Shown piece after piece: positions 13,597 to 26,344 of a stretch of DNA of 64,000 nucleotides; position 1 is the stretch's first letter, and every line of letters starts with the position of its first letter. The stretch covers positions 1,835,001-1,899,000 of the forward strand of contig JAFREQ010000090.1 in the NCBI GenBank assembly GCA_025331565.1, in the 5' to 3' direction. The notes under the pieces were generated by a model that was not told the origin of the DNA, searched no databases, and worked only from the letters and a program-made list of their open reading frames with translations. The position numbers were made by a program, and so were the translations under genes. The DNA comes from Holacanthus passer (taxonomy: Eukaryota; Chordata; Actinopteri; Pomacanthidae).

Positions 13597-14067
13597 ACTG
13601 ACCTTCATCTGATGATGGATCTTTTACACACAGTCAAATACAGCTTGGTGTTATAATGTATATTTGGATGCTTTAAAACACCTAAAACAATTTAATTTGG
13701 AAGTGAATGTATCCAATAAGATGCATCTTATGACATTTGCTGATGTGTTTGAAAGTTTTTTCTGATTTTAATGTAGATAAATATAAAATGAATAAAAAAT
13801 AGACACATTTAGGAATTCTGACTGATTTTGCACAAAAATGAGTCACTAAGAATACGAATCTTGAGTCTCTGGCGTTGTAAATATCTGACTTACCAACTAA
13901 GCTAAAATCAAAGTAATGCTGAAGTTTACGCTTTGAATTTGGAATTAATCTTTTCAATTAAATAGAAATGCAGGGAACCACCTGCAGTAAGTCTACAATC
14001 AGTTTAAAATCCAGATCCAACATTTCAGAAGCTGCATTTCATCGCTCTCATCCACAGTCTATATTCA

Positions 14068-14069
<2 letters not shown>

Positions 14070-14124
<55 letters not shown>
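14070..14124 (+). repeat. (GT)27 microsatellite
   Basis: Uninterrupted 55-bp GT run. Confidence 0.97.
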
Positions 14125-14125
<1 letters not shown>

Positions 14126-14375
14126 CTCCAGTTTATGAAAAGCTTCTTAGAGCAGGATTAGGATCATCATTGTCCACTGGCTTATGATAGGACAAGGATT
14201 ACGTTAGCACAAAGATATGTTTAGCAACACATCCCGGAACTCGCACACCCACACCGGCCTGTATGCAGCGATGGAGCTTAAAGAATCTGGGCTCGACTGC
14301 AGCGACGCACTTTAAATTCAAAACATCCTTCAGTGGTTTAGCTTTGATCCTTGTGAGATTTTCTTCATGTAAAGA

Positions 14376-14391
14376 ATCATGATATCATGAT
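14376..14391. repeat. 16-bp perfect palindrome
   Basis: ATCATGATATCATGAT is its own reverse complement and is also two direct copies of ATCATGAT. Confidence 0.9.
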
Positions 14392-15309
14392 ACGAAGCTA
14401 AGAGATGCTCCACAGCAGACAGGTACCACCGATCCACAGACTGGCAACTGGAACAAGCCTTGATAAACTCAGCAGACCAGAAGTGCATCAAAACCCAAAC
14501 CACTATTGTTCCCTCCCTCTGACCAAGCATCCATTCATCAGCCTAAACCTCCTAACATGTGAGACGCAGCACGTGAACCCGGGTCTCCCAGGTCCTGAGC
14601 TTTGTAACAACCTCTGAAAATCATCCAGGCAGCAATTATGTTTATTTATGTATTTTTGTATCTGGCAGGAAAATTAGCTCAAAATAAACATATTCTGGAA
14701 GAAAGGACTGTTTAAAATCAGGGTCAGTTCATGTTTGGGCTCATATGGTAATAATCCAAATCAGACGGGTTTTGTTGTGGCTTTGGTGTAAAATTAATAT
14801 ATCAACTCCAAGAACACACACACAAACACTGATTCTAATACCAATCGTGTGTCCATGGAGCTGCAAGCACACACAAGGACAAACACAGAGCCGGTGGAGT
14901 AAAGGTCCAGGAGGCAAATCCCTGCTTCAGGTGAGGAGTTATTAATAAAAGCCGGACTACCCACTCCCACCTTGAGTCCACACTGGCCATCAGTCACAGT
15001 GACAAGCGCCAGCAGATTTGTGGGATAGCAGCAGAAACAAAGAGACAGAAAAACAGAGAGGGAGATGTTTGAGGGGAGCAAACAGGAGCGAGGGAGGGAG
15101 GGAGATATATTATTACAGACGGCCGGCCTGCGGCGCTTCCCGGTAAAAATCCTAAACGGAACAGACAGACAAACACAACCGTATAAAACCTTCTCAACCA
15201 CCATATGGCTCCGGGGAGATGTCCTTGCTGTGTCCCTCACAAAAACTCCCCCCGTCTCTCCCCCTCCACAACCAGACCCCCTCCCGCCTCTCTCATTTCG
15301 CTGCTTTTG

Positions 15310-15450
15310 AAGTTTGCTGGTGGCAGCGCGGTGCCGCTAAGTTCTTCTCTGAACGCCGGCACCTTCAAGCTAATCTGGATCTGTGATGGCGACAGCGGTC
15401 ACCTGGGCCAGGCCGATAGCAGCGAAGCATCATTAACATTTAAACGTTTC
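15310..15450. other. candidate conserved noncoding block
   Basis: Balanced, unique sequence (GCTAATCTGGATC, GCGGTCACCTGGGCCAGG, ATCATTAACATTTA) between a pyrimidine-rich stretch and ordinary AT-rich intron. Its texture differs from both sides. Conservation not tested. Confidence 0.22.
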
Positions 15451-16955
15451 TCGTGGATCCTCAACGAGAGGGTAAAGTCCACTGAGGAGACGGTTCATCA
15501 TGTTGGTCACGTAAGATACTGTAAACATGAAGTCACACATACAAGTATATACAGTTCTCTGATCACAATTAGTCCAAGAATTTTCAGCTCAGTTTATGGA
15601 ACAAGTTCTTTTATTGTATTAAATTTAAAGTAGAATCTTGTTTTCATTTTCAGTCAGACTTTCTCAGCAGGTCTTTGGGGAGCAGCTACAAGCCTGAAGC
15701 AAACTTTGATCAAAATTAGCAGCCTGCTTATCATTCGTCGCCTTATTTGAAATAACAGTATCACCAAAAATTCCTCCCTACATATCAATGAAAATGGCTT
15801 ATCCTGTTTCAGACGTTAGAAAAATGTTTTGCTCTCTAATTTCTGGATGATCATGTTTTTCCTCTTTGCTCGTCCGACATGGTGGAAGCATCCGATGTGC
15901 AGGATCACACACAGGAAAAGATTAATAATCAGATAGATATAAATAAATAAAGCAATAGATCATCTGAATGTGCAGCCATGTAGTCGGCTCTGTCAGTCTG
16001 TGGTCTGAGCTAAAAGCTAAGGTCTGAGTGTTTTACATGCTCATGCTCAGCAGGTGCATCCTGGACAGGTTGTGAATTCAGACCTATGGGCATTTCAAAC
16101 TTTCCAGTTCATCTCATCTGTGCAGTGAACCTATACAGACACAAAGTACATGCGTCAAGCTTTGCAGTGTTATCTCAGCTTAACTCCACTTGACTCATCA
16201 CAAGCACACTTTCATTTTTATGGCTCAAAAAAAGGCCACAGAACGTACACAGTCTGTTTTTTATGCAGAACCTCGTGATCAGTGAGCTGTTTATAAAAAT
16301 GCATTTAAAAAGGTCAAACGTTTCTCCAACGTCTCAAAATTGAAAATGTCAGGATGTTATTCTGTTTTGCAGAATACTGATGGAGCAGCCTCCAAAACTG
16401 CCCACTTGAGATGGAGACAGAAAAAACTGGCCAATGTTACAGCCTGATTCCAGCCTCAGTCCGACCAAAGCTTTCAGTCCAAACTGGATCCTGAGCTACG
16501 AAGTTTGAATCCACTCTTCTGCCACATACTTTATCCAACACGTATGAATGACCTTAAATATTTCACTCATGCATAAACATGTAATGTACAAAAGTTTTGG
16601 CCAAAGCAAGCGAGCAGGTTGCTACCTGTTTGACGTCTGTCCTGTTGCACGTGTGTGGACAGAATACATCTTAAATAAGAGCATTTCCTTTAGTCAGCAA
16701 CATGCAAATTTACTATTACTGTTTAAATTTATTTATTTCAGCAAAATGTCGATTTCAAAGATTCTAAAGTAAAAAAAAAGCTGATCAAGAGAATTCAAGG
16801 AGGAATGTGAAGAGAAATATTTTAGTTGCTGTTGTTGCTTAATGGAAAACTTGAGTACTCCTGGTAAATACTACATGTTGGCCAGCTTGTTAATGTGACT
16901 GTAGAGAAGACCAGTCTCCGTGGTCAGAGGTTAAAGCACAGGCAGTGGTGGCGTG

Positions 16956-16957
<2 letters not shown>

Positions 16958-16996
<39 letters not shown>
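16958..16996 (+). repeat. (TG)19 microsatellite
   Basis: Pure TG run. It faces CA runs at 17122-17137 and 17157-17181, forming an inverted pair. Confidence 0.95.
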
Positions 16997-17000
<4 letters not shown>

Positions 17001-17121
17001 TCCCGTCTCGAGCCATTGATTTGTTTGCACAGCGGCCGTCCACAGACACCCAGCCATGCTTGGCCACATTAAACCTCTCCTACTAATCTGGCACCTCGAT
17101 TAATGCCAGCTAAATAAGGGA

Positions 17122-17181
17122 GACACACACACACACATGCATACTGTACAGCATCAACACACACACACACACACACACACA
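17122..17181 (+). repeat. paired (CA)n microsatellites
   Basis: CA at 17122-17137, a 19-bp spacer, and CA at 17157-17181; complementary to the TG run at 16958. Confidence 0.92.
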
Positions 17182-17389
17182 GAAACACAAAAACACACAC
17201 ATACACGAGTGCTTTGGCATTCACTGGTCCAGACATGCTAATCTCTCCGACTGCAGATTGGAGTGTGTGGTGGCCAAGGACTGAGCAATCGCAGCACAAC
17301 ATCACCTCTGCACAACAAATACAGAACTGTTTTGTTCAAAGAAAAGAAAAACCTTTATTTTGAAAGTAAAAAGCTACCCAAGTAGTGTA

Positions 17390-17860
17390 ATCACATTGTA
17401 AGCTTCATTATTTAAACTTTTGTTTTGCTTTCTGTATCTATGTCCAATACCGCCTGCCTGCCGTCTTAATAAATGGCTTTAGGTTCAATAACTCCGTAAT
17501 TTTAACACAATCTTTCATTAAAATTAACTTAAGCACCTTTACTCATCAGCTGGAAGTTGAAAATTAGACTGTAAGAGACCTCGGGAAACCATTTACAGCA
17601 GCATAATTAGCTCCACAAGTCAGCTTATTGGATGCAGCGCTGCGCTTGACAAGTCCTAAACAAACAAAACAGCCTTAAAACTTAAATTTTAATCAAGCTC
17701 TCTTCATTACGCTGCAAATTCTCGCCCTCCTGTAATTCAGAGTGGAGTGTCTCAGAGTATAATTCCTTAATGAGCGGAGGGGAAAATGACACAATATGTT
17801 AATTGCCTCACGCAAGAGGAGCGCAAACATCTAATTTAAGGAAATGAATGTGAGGGGAAG
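17390..17860. other. candidate enhancer-like block rich in TAAT cores
   Basis: About 470 bp free of simple repeats with many homeodomain-type cores (CTTAATAAATGG, CATAATTAGC, CCTTAATGAG, GTTAATTGCC, CTAATTTAAGG). This clustering is typical of vertebrate developmental enhancers but is only suggestive. Confidence 0.28.
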
Positions 17861-18898
17861 ACGGCCGAGGTCAGGAGGCAGTGTCAGCTCAGTCAGTGCG
17901 ATGTGCTGAGAGTGAAGCCGCTCGGAGTCGTCAGGCTGAAGTTTGAGCTGCAAAGACGAAGTCTTTAAGACAACTTATCAACGAGGAAGCAACATCTGTC
18001 TGTGATGTGAGTTGTAAAAACTCCAGTAAGCAGATGAATGAACAAACTGAGAGAGACAAATTTTTATAGAGAGACAGATGGATGAGAAGCACAGAGAGGT
18101 TTTACTGTGTTTATCGTCAGTGAGGCAGTGAAGAAGAAGAACACGGGAGCCACTGACTTATTTAGTGTTGCTCATGGATTCAAATCATTATTAAATAACA
18201 TATTGTCTTTAGAATTCAAGAGTTTTCTGTGCAACATTCCTGTTTTTCTATGGGTGTTTCTCGTTTTTTTTTTTTTATCTGATTGTATTTGTAACTTCTC
18301 TGTAAAAAGATTTTCTGCACTTTATATTCATGTTTTGCTGTGTTCAAGGTCTGACTTGTTTTTTAGACCATATTGATTTGAGCTAAATCGACATTTGTTA
18401 TTTTAAGAGATTGTCTCAGTGCAAAAAAACAGACAGCTTAAATATTTAACAGAAAACAGCAGCATAACTTAGCCTGCATATTTAATTCAGTGTACAGTTA
18501 CAAATAAGGTCAAACATATAGAATAACCAAGGCACAAACATCAAGGACATATATATGATCCAAACACAGAAGAGTAGCCATTCTAGCAGCACTCGCAAAC
18601 ATGTGTTTAATATGTCAGTGCTGAAGGTCGACCACACAAATATTCATTCAGATTTATAAATCAGGACTCTGCTTTGCTGACAAGGCCAATGTTACGTTTT
18701 AATTAGTTTTTTGAAAAGACATGTTCAAGGTAGGCAAGAAGAGAATGATGAAAAATGCATCTAGAAAAAAGCCGATGGGGAGGAGAGGACCTCAGTCTTG
18801 TCCTTCTGGCTGTCTGTCTTTCTCGCTTTTCATTTGTCTTCTGACTTATTTATCCGGCCGAGAGGCAATATTAGCTGTGGTGGATTTCAATATGCGCG

Positions 18899-18901
<3 letters not shown>

Positions 18902-18954
<53 letters not shown>

Positions 18955-18958
18955 CACA
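18902..18958 (+). repeat. (AC)n microsatellite
   Basis: 57-bp run with a single GC interruption near 18948. Confidence 0.95.
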
Positions 18959-20464
18959 GTCAGTCTTCAGAGGGGCAACCCTATTAGGGAAAACCAGAGA
19001 CATCTCGCGAAGCCTGTCTTTGCGCATCAGCATTAGAATTTCAAAGTAGCTTTTGATTGTTTGATCTCATATCCAAAAATGATTGTTGGTTATAAAAAGG
19101 AGTGTGAGGGAAAAAGCAATTAACATAAAGCTGTGGTTCTATTAATACCCGGTTTTCTCTGTAGTCTTGTGGCTGGTTGTGATCCATAATTAACAGTGAA
19201 GAGATCCCATTTTCACCTTCTGCCGCGGTTCCCCACTAGACCGGCTCTCTGGAGAGCAGAGAGGAGCGAGAGCTGCCAACTGATGATTCACTGCTGCAAA
19301 ACTAGAAAGAGCTGCTTCTTTTTAGAACATCACAACCTGACAGAACGGACAATGATGATTATTTAAGAATTACGAAGTGTCGGCACGAAGCTGGGTTTTT
19401 TGCAATACGAGCTGAATCCTATGACGCCTGGCTGAACAGTAATGGTTTGTTCCCGGGTTGTAAAAATGGACAAACAACTAAGGCAAAGTTTTGCAAAATG
19501 ATCCCACCTCCAACCAGACCACAGTTTAGATTTTTTAAAAAAAAACATATAAAAGACTCTGCTGATTTGTTCTTGGGATTTGTCATTTTCTCACTCATGA
19601 CTGTACAATGTCTTTAAATCACCACATCCACTGGCTTCAGCTTCTATTTAAATGTATTTATTTCAATCTTCCTCATTTACAACAGTATCTTGTACCTTTT
19701 ACTTCTACTGATCATGATGTCTGTGTCCTTCAAGCTAAGAAAACAATTGAAGAGCTTTTAGGTTTAAAGCAGCAGCAGATTGGAGCAATTTACCTGTTGA
19801 TATCAGATCCGTTTCATCACTTGGTGTGTTTAAGCTGTCGTCTCACTTTGAGATGGACGCCTCTATTTTTATTTATTACGTCACTCCTCTGCTGTTAAGT
19901 GGGACTGCCTTGAAAACGAGATGGTACATGTGAGACAAGTTTTATTTCTATAAATACAGATACAGGTATCGATCTTATTCAGAGTTACTGACTTCTACAA
20001 AGTAAATGGAAGACGTCTCTGTTGTGAACACAATGCGAGTAAAGAGGAAGTGATCTGGCCTTTATATCTGGTTTCACCTGCTCACAAACTACTACAAACT
20101 AAATTAGCCAACAGCAAATTCAGGCTTAATGTCGTTTTATAAAGTGACTACAAGGCCAACAATGTGGCTCATCACTGGAATAATACATGTACGCTCCAAC
20201 GTCAGCAAATGTGTTTTCCTATTTTACTGAAATGACCATGAACGCAGCAAGGGCTTTAACATATTTGACTACATGAAGATCAGATATCACAGCATTTTGA
20301 AGTTTGTTTAATATAGGAAATATTTTCATAACAGAGGTAAAAATAAAATTCATCGTGCAGCCGTGCAGCACAATTTCTATTTGAAGTCGTCTCACACTCA
20401 GGCTGATCAGTATTAACTGCTCCTGTATATTACAATAACAATATCTATATATTAGGTAAATCTG

Positions 20465-20680
20465 GCTGCATTGACCGTCTCTCCCCCGGAGCCCAAGGCA
20501 CCTGACAACTGCAGTTTATCTCCATAATAATCAGCCCGGCACTAAATACATCAGCACAAGGAGATGATAAAAACACAGCATTCAGCTCCATTGATTAGCA
20601 TTGTTAATTTCTCGCTCGGTGGTGCAGGGCAGGCGAGGCTGCGGCCGGCTGAAGAGGCGGGAGTCTGCACAGGGACCGCT
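20465..20680. other. candidate conserved noncoding block
   Basis: Unique sequence with ATAATAATCAGC, TGATTAGCATTG and GTTAATTTC followed by a GC-rich stretch; no repeat recognised. Weak evidence. Confidence 0.18.
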
Positions 20681-23600
20681 GACACAGTCACAAGGAAGCG
20701 ATGGAGGCAGAAAATGAAAGACTCTTCATCTCTCTCTCTCTCTCACTCACTTTACTATTTTCTATCATAAATGATACAGAGGAAAAACAGAGGTCTGTAC
20801 AAACTATAAACCTTTATCTTCTAGAGGCAAACAACCACCAACAGAAACCATTTTAAAATTATTGAAGTGTTTTCTCATCTGTCACCTCTGTGGTTAAAGT
20901 CTGATTACGTTTAGGAAACAAACTTTCATTCTTAAAATTTACTGGTGGTAATGTGGCAATGTTGATGTTAACTAACTAAAAGTATTGAACACAGTAGAAA
21001 AAACACTAAATTCCACTAATTAGCTCTCCTATCTGTGTTAATGAGAATCTGCTGGGTTAGTGCGTGTTGGTAGGTTCGTACTTCCACTCTTTGATAAAAG
21101 GTTAACCACCTCTGAATGCAAGTAAACAAACCAAGCTGTCTTGCAAGAAACATCTCACGATGGGTAGAAGAGCTTTCCCGACACTTCGGCAACAACAGAG
21201 CAACGTAGCGATGATGCCGGTGACCGGCAGATGTCGCAACTCCTAAATGTTCCTACAAGAACCTTTAGGGCCATTGTAAGTGAGAGGAACACGACTGCAT
21301 CATCATTCAACCAAGCAGGAGCTCAGAAAGTTAGACAGAAGAACAGCCCAAGAGCTGAGGACGACTGGAAAAGAGCAGCAGGTGCAGTCTTCACAGAGAA
21401 ACAACATGTGACGATCTCTGAGTACTGTGACCCACCAAGATGTTTCTGCAGCAGTACAACTACACCACAACATTTCCACCTCTGCTGGTCACAGAGAACA
21501 GACACTGCATCGCTCAGAAGGTCAACGTGTCAGAAAAAAAACATGAACACAGGTTAAGTGCTAGAACACAAGGCCTCCTTATCCCTCCTTTGCGATTCCT
21601 ACATTTCTATCACGTTCCACAAACAGAAGCTAAAACTGGTTTTCACTCCGATGCAGCCGGGAGCAAAGATGGTGTGAATATAAACATGGATATAAGAAAC
21701 AATGACACCTGAAGTCTGACATTTTGAACATTTGTCTGCTTGTTCCTGCGTCTCTGCCGACACGCAGCTCGTTAACGTAGCGGCTCACTTGCTTACAGCA
21801 GCTGGATTCAGCGATGACATTTTTACAGAAGCTAAAAGGACAAATCCAGAAAGAGTTTCCTGTAATGCAACAACTGACTGGTGAGAAAGAAAATGAACAA
21901 AGTACATTTCTGAAATGTCACGGTTTCCCTCTAAGGTTGGTTGACTACCATTACTCAGTAAAATCTATTAAATGTTTTCTCTCTTTCTACATTCAGCTGC
22001 TGCTTGAGCTGCCTCACAGTGAAAGATCACACTTTGAGGGCATTCCATTTGCTTCCTTTGTGCCATCCTAGATGAATTAATTATGTGATGAAAAAGTAAG
22101 TGATTTCATTTCAAATAGGGTATTAAGTGTAGATGACGGTGGGAAGAAAGTGAAGTTTAATCGGCAGAGTTCCTACAATGATGATTTCTCCCTCGAAGGC
22201 AGAGGTTTCCATTTATTAGATCCTCTGTTATCTGAAGGGAGAGAAAAAATAAAACAGCCTCAGAACGAAAGCGCGACAGACTGACAGAGAAAGACAGAGA
22301 GCTGGAGGAATAGCAGGACGTCTGGGTAAATAAACCAACAGTGCAGTGAATGCAGCATTGCGGTTCTGCTGTGATATGAGACCGGCTCTCATAAATAATG
22401 TAGCGTCGGCCGGCCCGGCAGCAGCCGGCACGCCCCTGCTCACACCGGGGAAAACAAGGCAGAGCAAAGCTCCTGCTCGTCAGGTCACAGGTGGCTGATC
22501 ACACACCACAGAGCAGGTATCAGTCACTGCACAGGAAACACGCAACCAACAACATGAACACCTGACAACTTTATTATGCATTAAATTATTTTTTCTGTCA
22601 TCTGCACGACAACAAACCCACATTACCACAGTATCACCAGGTTGATAAGAAGAAATGTGCAAGCAAACAGTTGTCTATTAAGACATCGAGCTAAACACAC
22701 AAAGAAACTATCACTAAATTGCTGTTTCATGCTGAGCTGGTAGTGAACAGTGGATAATCACTGAACACAGCTTCCTGACCCTGATGAGAGCAGCGAGACT
22801 GAAACACCAGAAAAGTTGTTAAAACCAAAAACATTAAGCCGAAAGATGCCAAAACGCTCCACAGTGTAGAGTTGAGATAATTCCCTGTGGGTCGAACAGT
22901 ATGAGTGACCCTTTTCACTTTACATATAGTCATGTGATCCATTGTCAATATCAAAATATTGATTAATGCAGCTTACAATGTTGTAGTCAATTCTATCAGG
23001 ACATAACCTCACAATTTAAATCGAGCACGTTTATTTACTTTGACTGAAAAACATATGAAAAAGTAAAGTCTGTAGTTTTACAACATAAACACAAACTGGA
23101 TGTGTGGAAACATACAGTCCAGATAAAAGTCAGTCTAAATCAAAAATATGTACAAACAAAATCACTGAGCTTTACCTTCACAGTATAAGTACTTCTGTGG
23201 ACTACTGATTATACTTGATTATGTCATTTATTTACTTTTGCACAACATCAGCAGATGAAATATCCCCCTAACTGAAGCCGATGTTTTAAGAGAGACCATA
23301 AAAGTAACATGTCACCATCATTTCAATGATGAAAGCAGCAGCGTTTTCTGCATAATGTCAGAACAGCAGCGGCGGCACGAGCGGGACCAGAAACCAACAA
23401 GTGTATTTAAGCACAATAGTTCCCTGTGGAACGTGTGCGGATTACACCAATAAAAACAGACCATTATCATCGCTGCTCATAAGCAACTTTGATTCCTCCC
23501 TGATGACTCAAACACAAAACAGTGAAAAAATACACAAAAGCATTAAACAAGTGAGAGCGAGACACCGGGTTATTAGTGAAAAGAGAAAAGATCCAAAACA

Positions 23601-23724
23601 AGTCAAAGTGTGGAGCTGCTGGATTGATTTGTGTGTTTGTGTGTGTGTTTGTATGGGAGGGGTCAGGAGGAAATATGAAACGAGGCGGCATCTGCTGAGG
23701 CTTTAAGTGATATATCACCCCATT

Positions 23725-23840
23725 CCACGTCGTTTAGCATCACTTCGTCTGAGTTAATTGGTTCATGAGGAGCACTAATTAAGGGGGATGGCCTTGTTTA
23801 TCGTCACTGCGACGCTCATTAAGCGGAGAGATCTTTTTCT
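23725..23840. other. candidate enhancer-like block near the transmembrane exon
   Basis: Three TAAT-type sites in about 80 bp (GAGTTAATTGG, CACTAATTAAGG, CTCATTAAGC), about 250 bp downstream of the exon in transcript terms. Confidence 0.25.
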
Positions 23841-24031
23841 TTCTTTCAGGACTGGTGACATTAACCCACCCTTCACAACTGTGGGTGGGGGGATGCGTCA
23901 GGGCGTGTTTAGTTTCAGTCCTCGATGTGGCGGCTGCAGTTGACAGAGTGAAACGAACACGCAGCCTGACAACATGTACCATAAACAAACGTATGCATTT
24001 GATGTAAACACATATTGTAACACGCTGACAG

Positions 24032-24044
24032 ACACACACACACA
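24032..24044 (-). repeat. (UG)6 tract in the intron just after the transmembrane exon
   Basis: Plus strand ACACACACACACA; in the transcript it is a UG run at about +30 to +42 from the splice donor at 24073. Confidence 0.85.
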
Positions 24045-24073
24045 ACCAAACACCAGACGACGGTGTGTCCTAC

Positions 24074-24152
24074 CTCTCGACGTCGTGAGGCCCAGCAGGT
24101 CTGTTTGATTTTCCAAACCACTGCAGCGACCAGTAACAGAGACAGGAAACAG
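24074..24152 (-). CDS. atrnl1: atrnl1 exon: transmembrane helix and start of the cytoplasmic tail
   Basis: This 79-bp exon finishes the Ser codon and encodes CFLSLLLVAAVVW, the rest of the single membrane helix, followed by the basic stop-transfer sequence KIKQTCWASRRRE. KIKQTCW matches ATRNL1 (ATRN: KIKQSCW). The basic residues after the helix fit a type I topology with the C-terminus in the cytoplasm. The family's cytoplasmic tail is the part reported to contact melanocortin-4 receptor, but most of it is encoded by later exons not present here. The acceptor CTCTCTCCAG is strong and the donor GAG/GTAGGAC is moderate. Exit phase is 0. The next family sequence (QLLRERQQMASRPF) was looked for in 1-24073 and not found. 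A (UG)n tract lies about 30 nt into the downstream intron. Confidence 0.96.
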
Positions 24153-24549
24153 CTGGAGAGAGGAAGAGGGACACAGGATCAGTCAATCAATCAATCAGAA
24201 ATCAATGATTCCTCAGTAGTGCACGAACAGGAGTACGCAAAACACAGACAGATCAAGCAGAATGAGATGGTGCAACCGCCGGATCTAATGATGCACCGCT
24301 CTGCTTCATCTGATGTGGGATCACACACATCTTTCTGGTTTCATCACAGCCCCGACAGCCGCCCTCTAATATTAGGAATCTGGGATATGAAGCGCTATCT
24401 GCTAAAATATTTAACACCTAAATGTTGATTAAAAATGTATCTGACACACAGAAATAACAGCAGCGGCCTCCTAACTCGGCAAATGGACTGTATTTATGTC
24501 ACCATTTTCTGCCTTGACGGACAAAGCGCTTTGCAATATTGCCTCTCAT

Positions 24550-24675
24550 TCAACCACTGACACGCTGATAGACTCGGCCCGCCCACCGGGAGCAAGTCAG
24601 GGTTCGGTTCCTGGTTCAAGGACACACGGACAGGGGAGACAGGGAATGGACAACCTGCTCCTGAGCCGAATGTTG
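24550..24675. repeat. fish interspersed repeat fragment
   Basis: The order of blocks CCCGCCCACCGGGAGCAAGT, GGTTCGGTTCCTGGTTCAAG, GACACACGGACAGGGGAGAC and CCTGCTCCTGAGCC follows a repeat seen in very many teleost loci, in which a GGTTCGGTGTCTTGCTCAAG block precedes GGACACTTCGACA (from memory). It is diverged and lies in the intron upstream of the transmembrane exon. Confidence 0.5.
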
Positions 24676-25814
24676 TTCTAATAAGAAAGTGAGAGAGGAG
24701 ATCATCAAATCTGTGTTCTCCTCCTGCACCTTTAGCCTCAGTGGACAAAGTGCAGCAAGCCAGAGTCCAAATCTGAGCAGAATGAGGTACAAGTTGTCAA
24801 ATCCTATCCAAAGAAACTTGTCCCAGAGTCTTGACTCAGGGGAGGTACTTAACTCTGAATACAGTAAATACAGCTCCACAGTGGTGTCAGGACGGAGCTG
24901 CCTGCGTGTGAGATACTTAGTGGTGCGTGAATACACACATCTCCATGCAAAACTTCACAGCTTTGCTCGTTTCATCAGCGCACAATGTGATATGCAATAA
25001 ATTCAAGGGGTCAAGATATGAAAGAAAAGATCAAAACCATATTTCTGCTGCACAAACTGAACTTTGGACTTTTCTGTTTTCTTGTGAAATTCTGGACAAT
25101 AAGTGGACAAGAAAATAACTGTTTGGTTGAACAGCTCTCAACTTGCAGATATTTTCAACCTTTTAAGGGGGCAAAGAGGTTTAGAGCCACCACTTCTCAC
25201 TTCATTTTTGGTGAAGATTTTGTCTTTAATAACATGGAAGTGCACTTTTACGAGCCAGAGTCCAATAACGAGGCATTACAACAGACAGAGGAAGCTGCTG
25301 TTGACAAGGAATAAATGGAACGAAAAGAAATAATTACAAGGAAAATGCAAGAAAAACATGAAATGTTAATAACATGTTTTCATGCTTACAGTTTCCTTTG
25401 TAGTTGAAAATATGTTTCTGTACATCTCGAAACCACTATGCAATTACTGTGCAATTTCTCCACATTATATAACTCTACCCAGAGCCCAGTATCTGCAGGT
25501 AAGATCTTCTAAATAACAATGTGCTTCATGCTTATCTTTGTAGTTGTCCTTAAAAAAACACCTCCAAGTGCAAAAAGGAAAAGCAAAAACAAAAAGTCAC
25601 ACAACCACCAAAGAGCAGTATCTTCACACTAATTCACTGCCCTCAAGCTCCACTTTTCAGAGGGCGAACACAACAAAGGAGAGAAATTCTTGGGAAATTT
25701 GTGGCGAGATACAAAACCGCGGTGACCACAGGCAGCTGGGGATTTTAGGACGGCAAAGAGCAGCGAGAGGTCAACGAGCGACACGACGCTCTCTAACAAA
25801 GAACAAGGTCTCAT

Positions 25815-25816
<2 letters not shown>

Positions 25817-25859
<43 letters not shown>
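25817..25859 (+). repeat. (AC)21 microsatellite
   Basis: Uninterrupted 43-bp run. Confidence 0.97.
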
Positions 25860-25860
<1 letters not shown>

Positions 25861-26344
25861 TCAGCCTCAAAGTTCAATGTCTGGGGGGCAAAGTTATCTG
25901 GCCAAACACAAAGCTCTTCTCTCAACCCGAACTTCTGACAAGAACTCAAAACAAGCGCACCCTAAGACTTAACAACAGGAAGTCCCTGAGAAACTGCTGA
26001 GGACAGCAGCTCCCAAACAATCCTCCTCTTCATCCGTCTGTGTGTGTGTGCGGTGTGTGTGTCGATGTGAGGATGGCAGCATTGTAAAGTGTATTAGCGC
26101 CGTAATGAGCGTGACATTTTCAAACGCAGTCTGCCGGAGAGGCTGCAGCCGCGGCCTCTTCGGTCCACGGCCGACCTCTCAGCTGCATTCAGACACGTCG
26201 CAGCCAGGAAATCCCCTCCGGTGATGAGCACAAGATGCTCATCGCTCTGCTGGATGAAAATCTCCAACTGCTGACTCTTTCAAGATTTCAAGGGAAGGTG
26301 GATATGAGCAATTTACAGAGATGATTGGTCTTTGCCACGACTGA

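Larger units (their letters stand above)
1..24073 (-). other. atrnl1 intron after the transmembrane exon (partial)
   Basis: No coding exon could be supported in these 24 kb on either strand. The attractin tail motif, expected next, is absent, so the intron probably continues below position 1. It holds many CA/GT microsatellites, pyrimidine-rich stretches near 2970-3140, 5690-5800 and 6010-6180, purine-rich stretches near 4455-4520, 7690-7810 and 15050-15110, a transposon remnant at 10061-10492, a possible one at 4591-4800, a decamer tandem repeat, a hairpin and several TAAT-rich unique blocks. Open frames of 60-150 codons occur at chance level and have no recognisable domain. Confidence 0.75.

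Noticed and set aside
15205..15633. 142-codon plus-strand open frame
   Set aside because: Starts in a C-rich low-complexity stretch; no domain, and the better explanation of the region is a noncoding block.
1..24073. Search for the cytoplasmic-tail exon of atrnl1 (MASRPF motif) on the minus strand
   Set aside because: I checked the candidate ATG-GC contexts by eye and none continued with the motif, so the exon is taken to lie outside the window.
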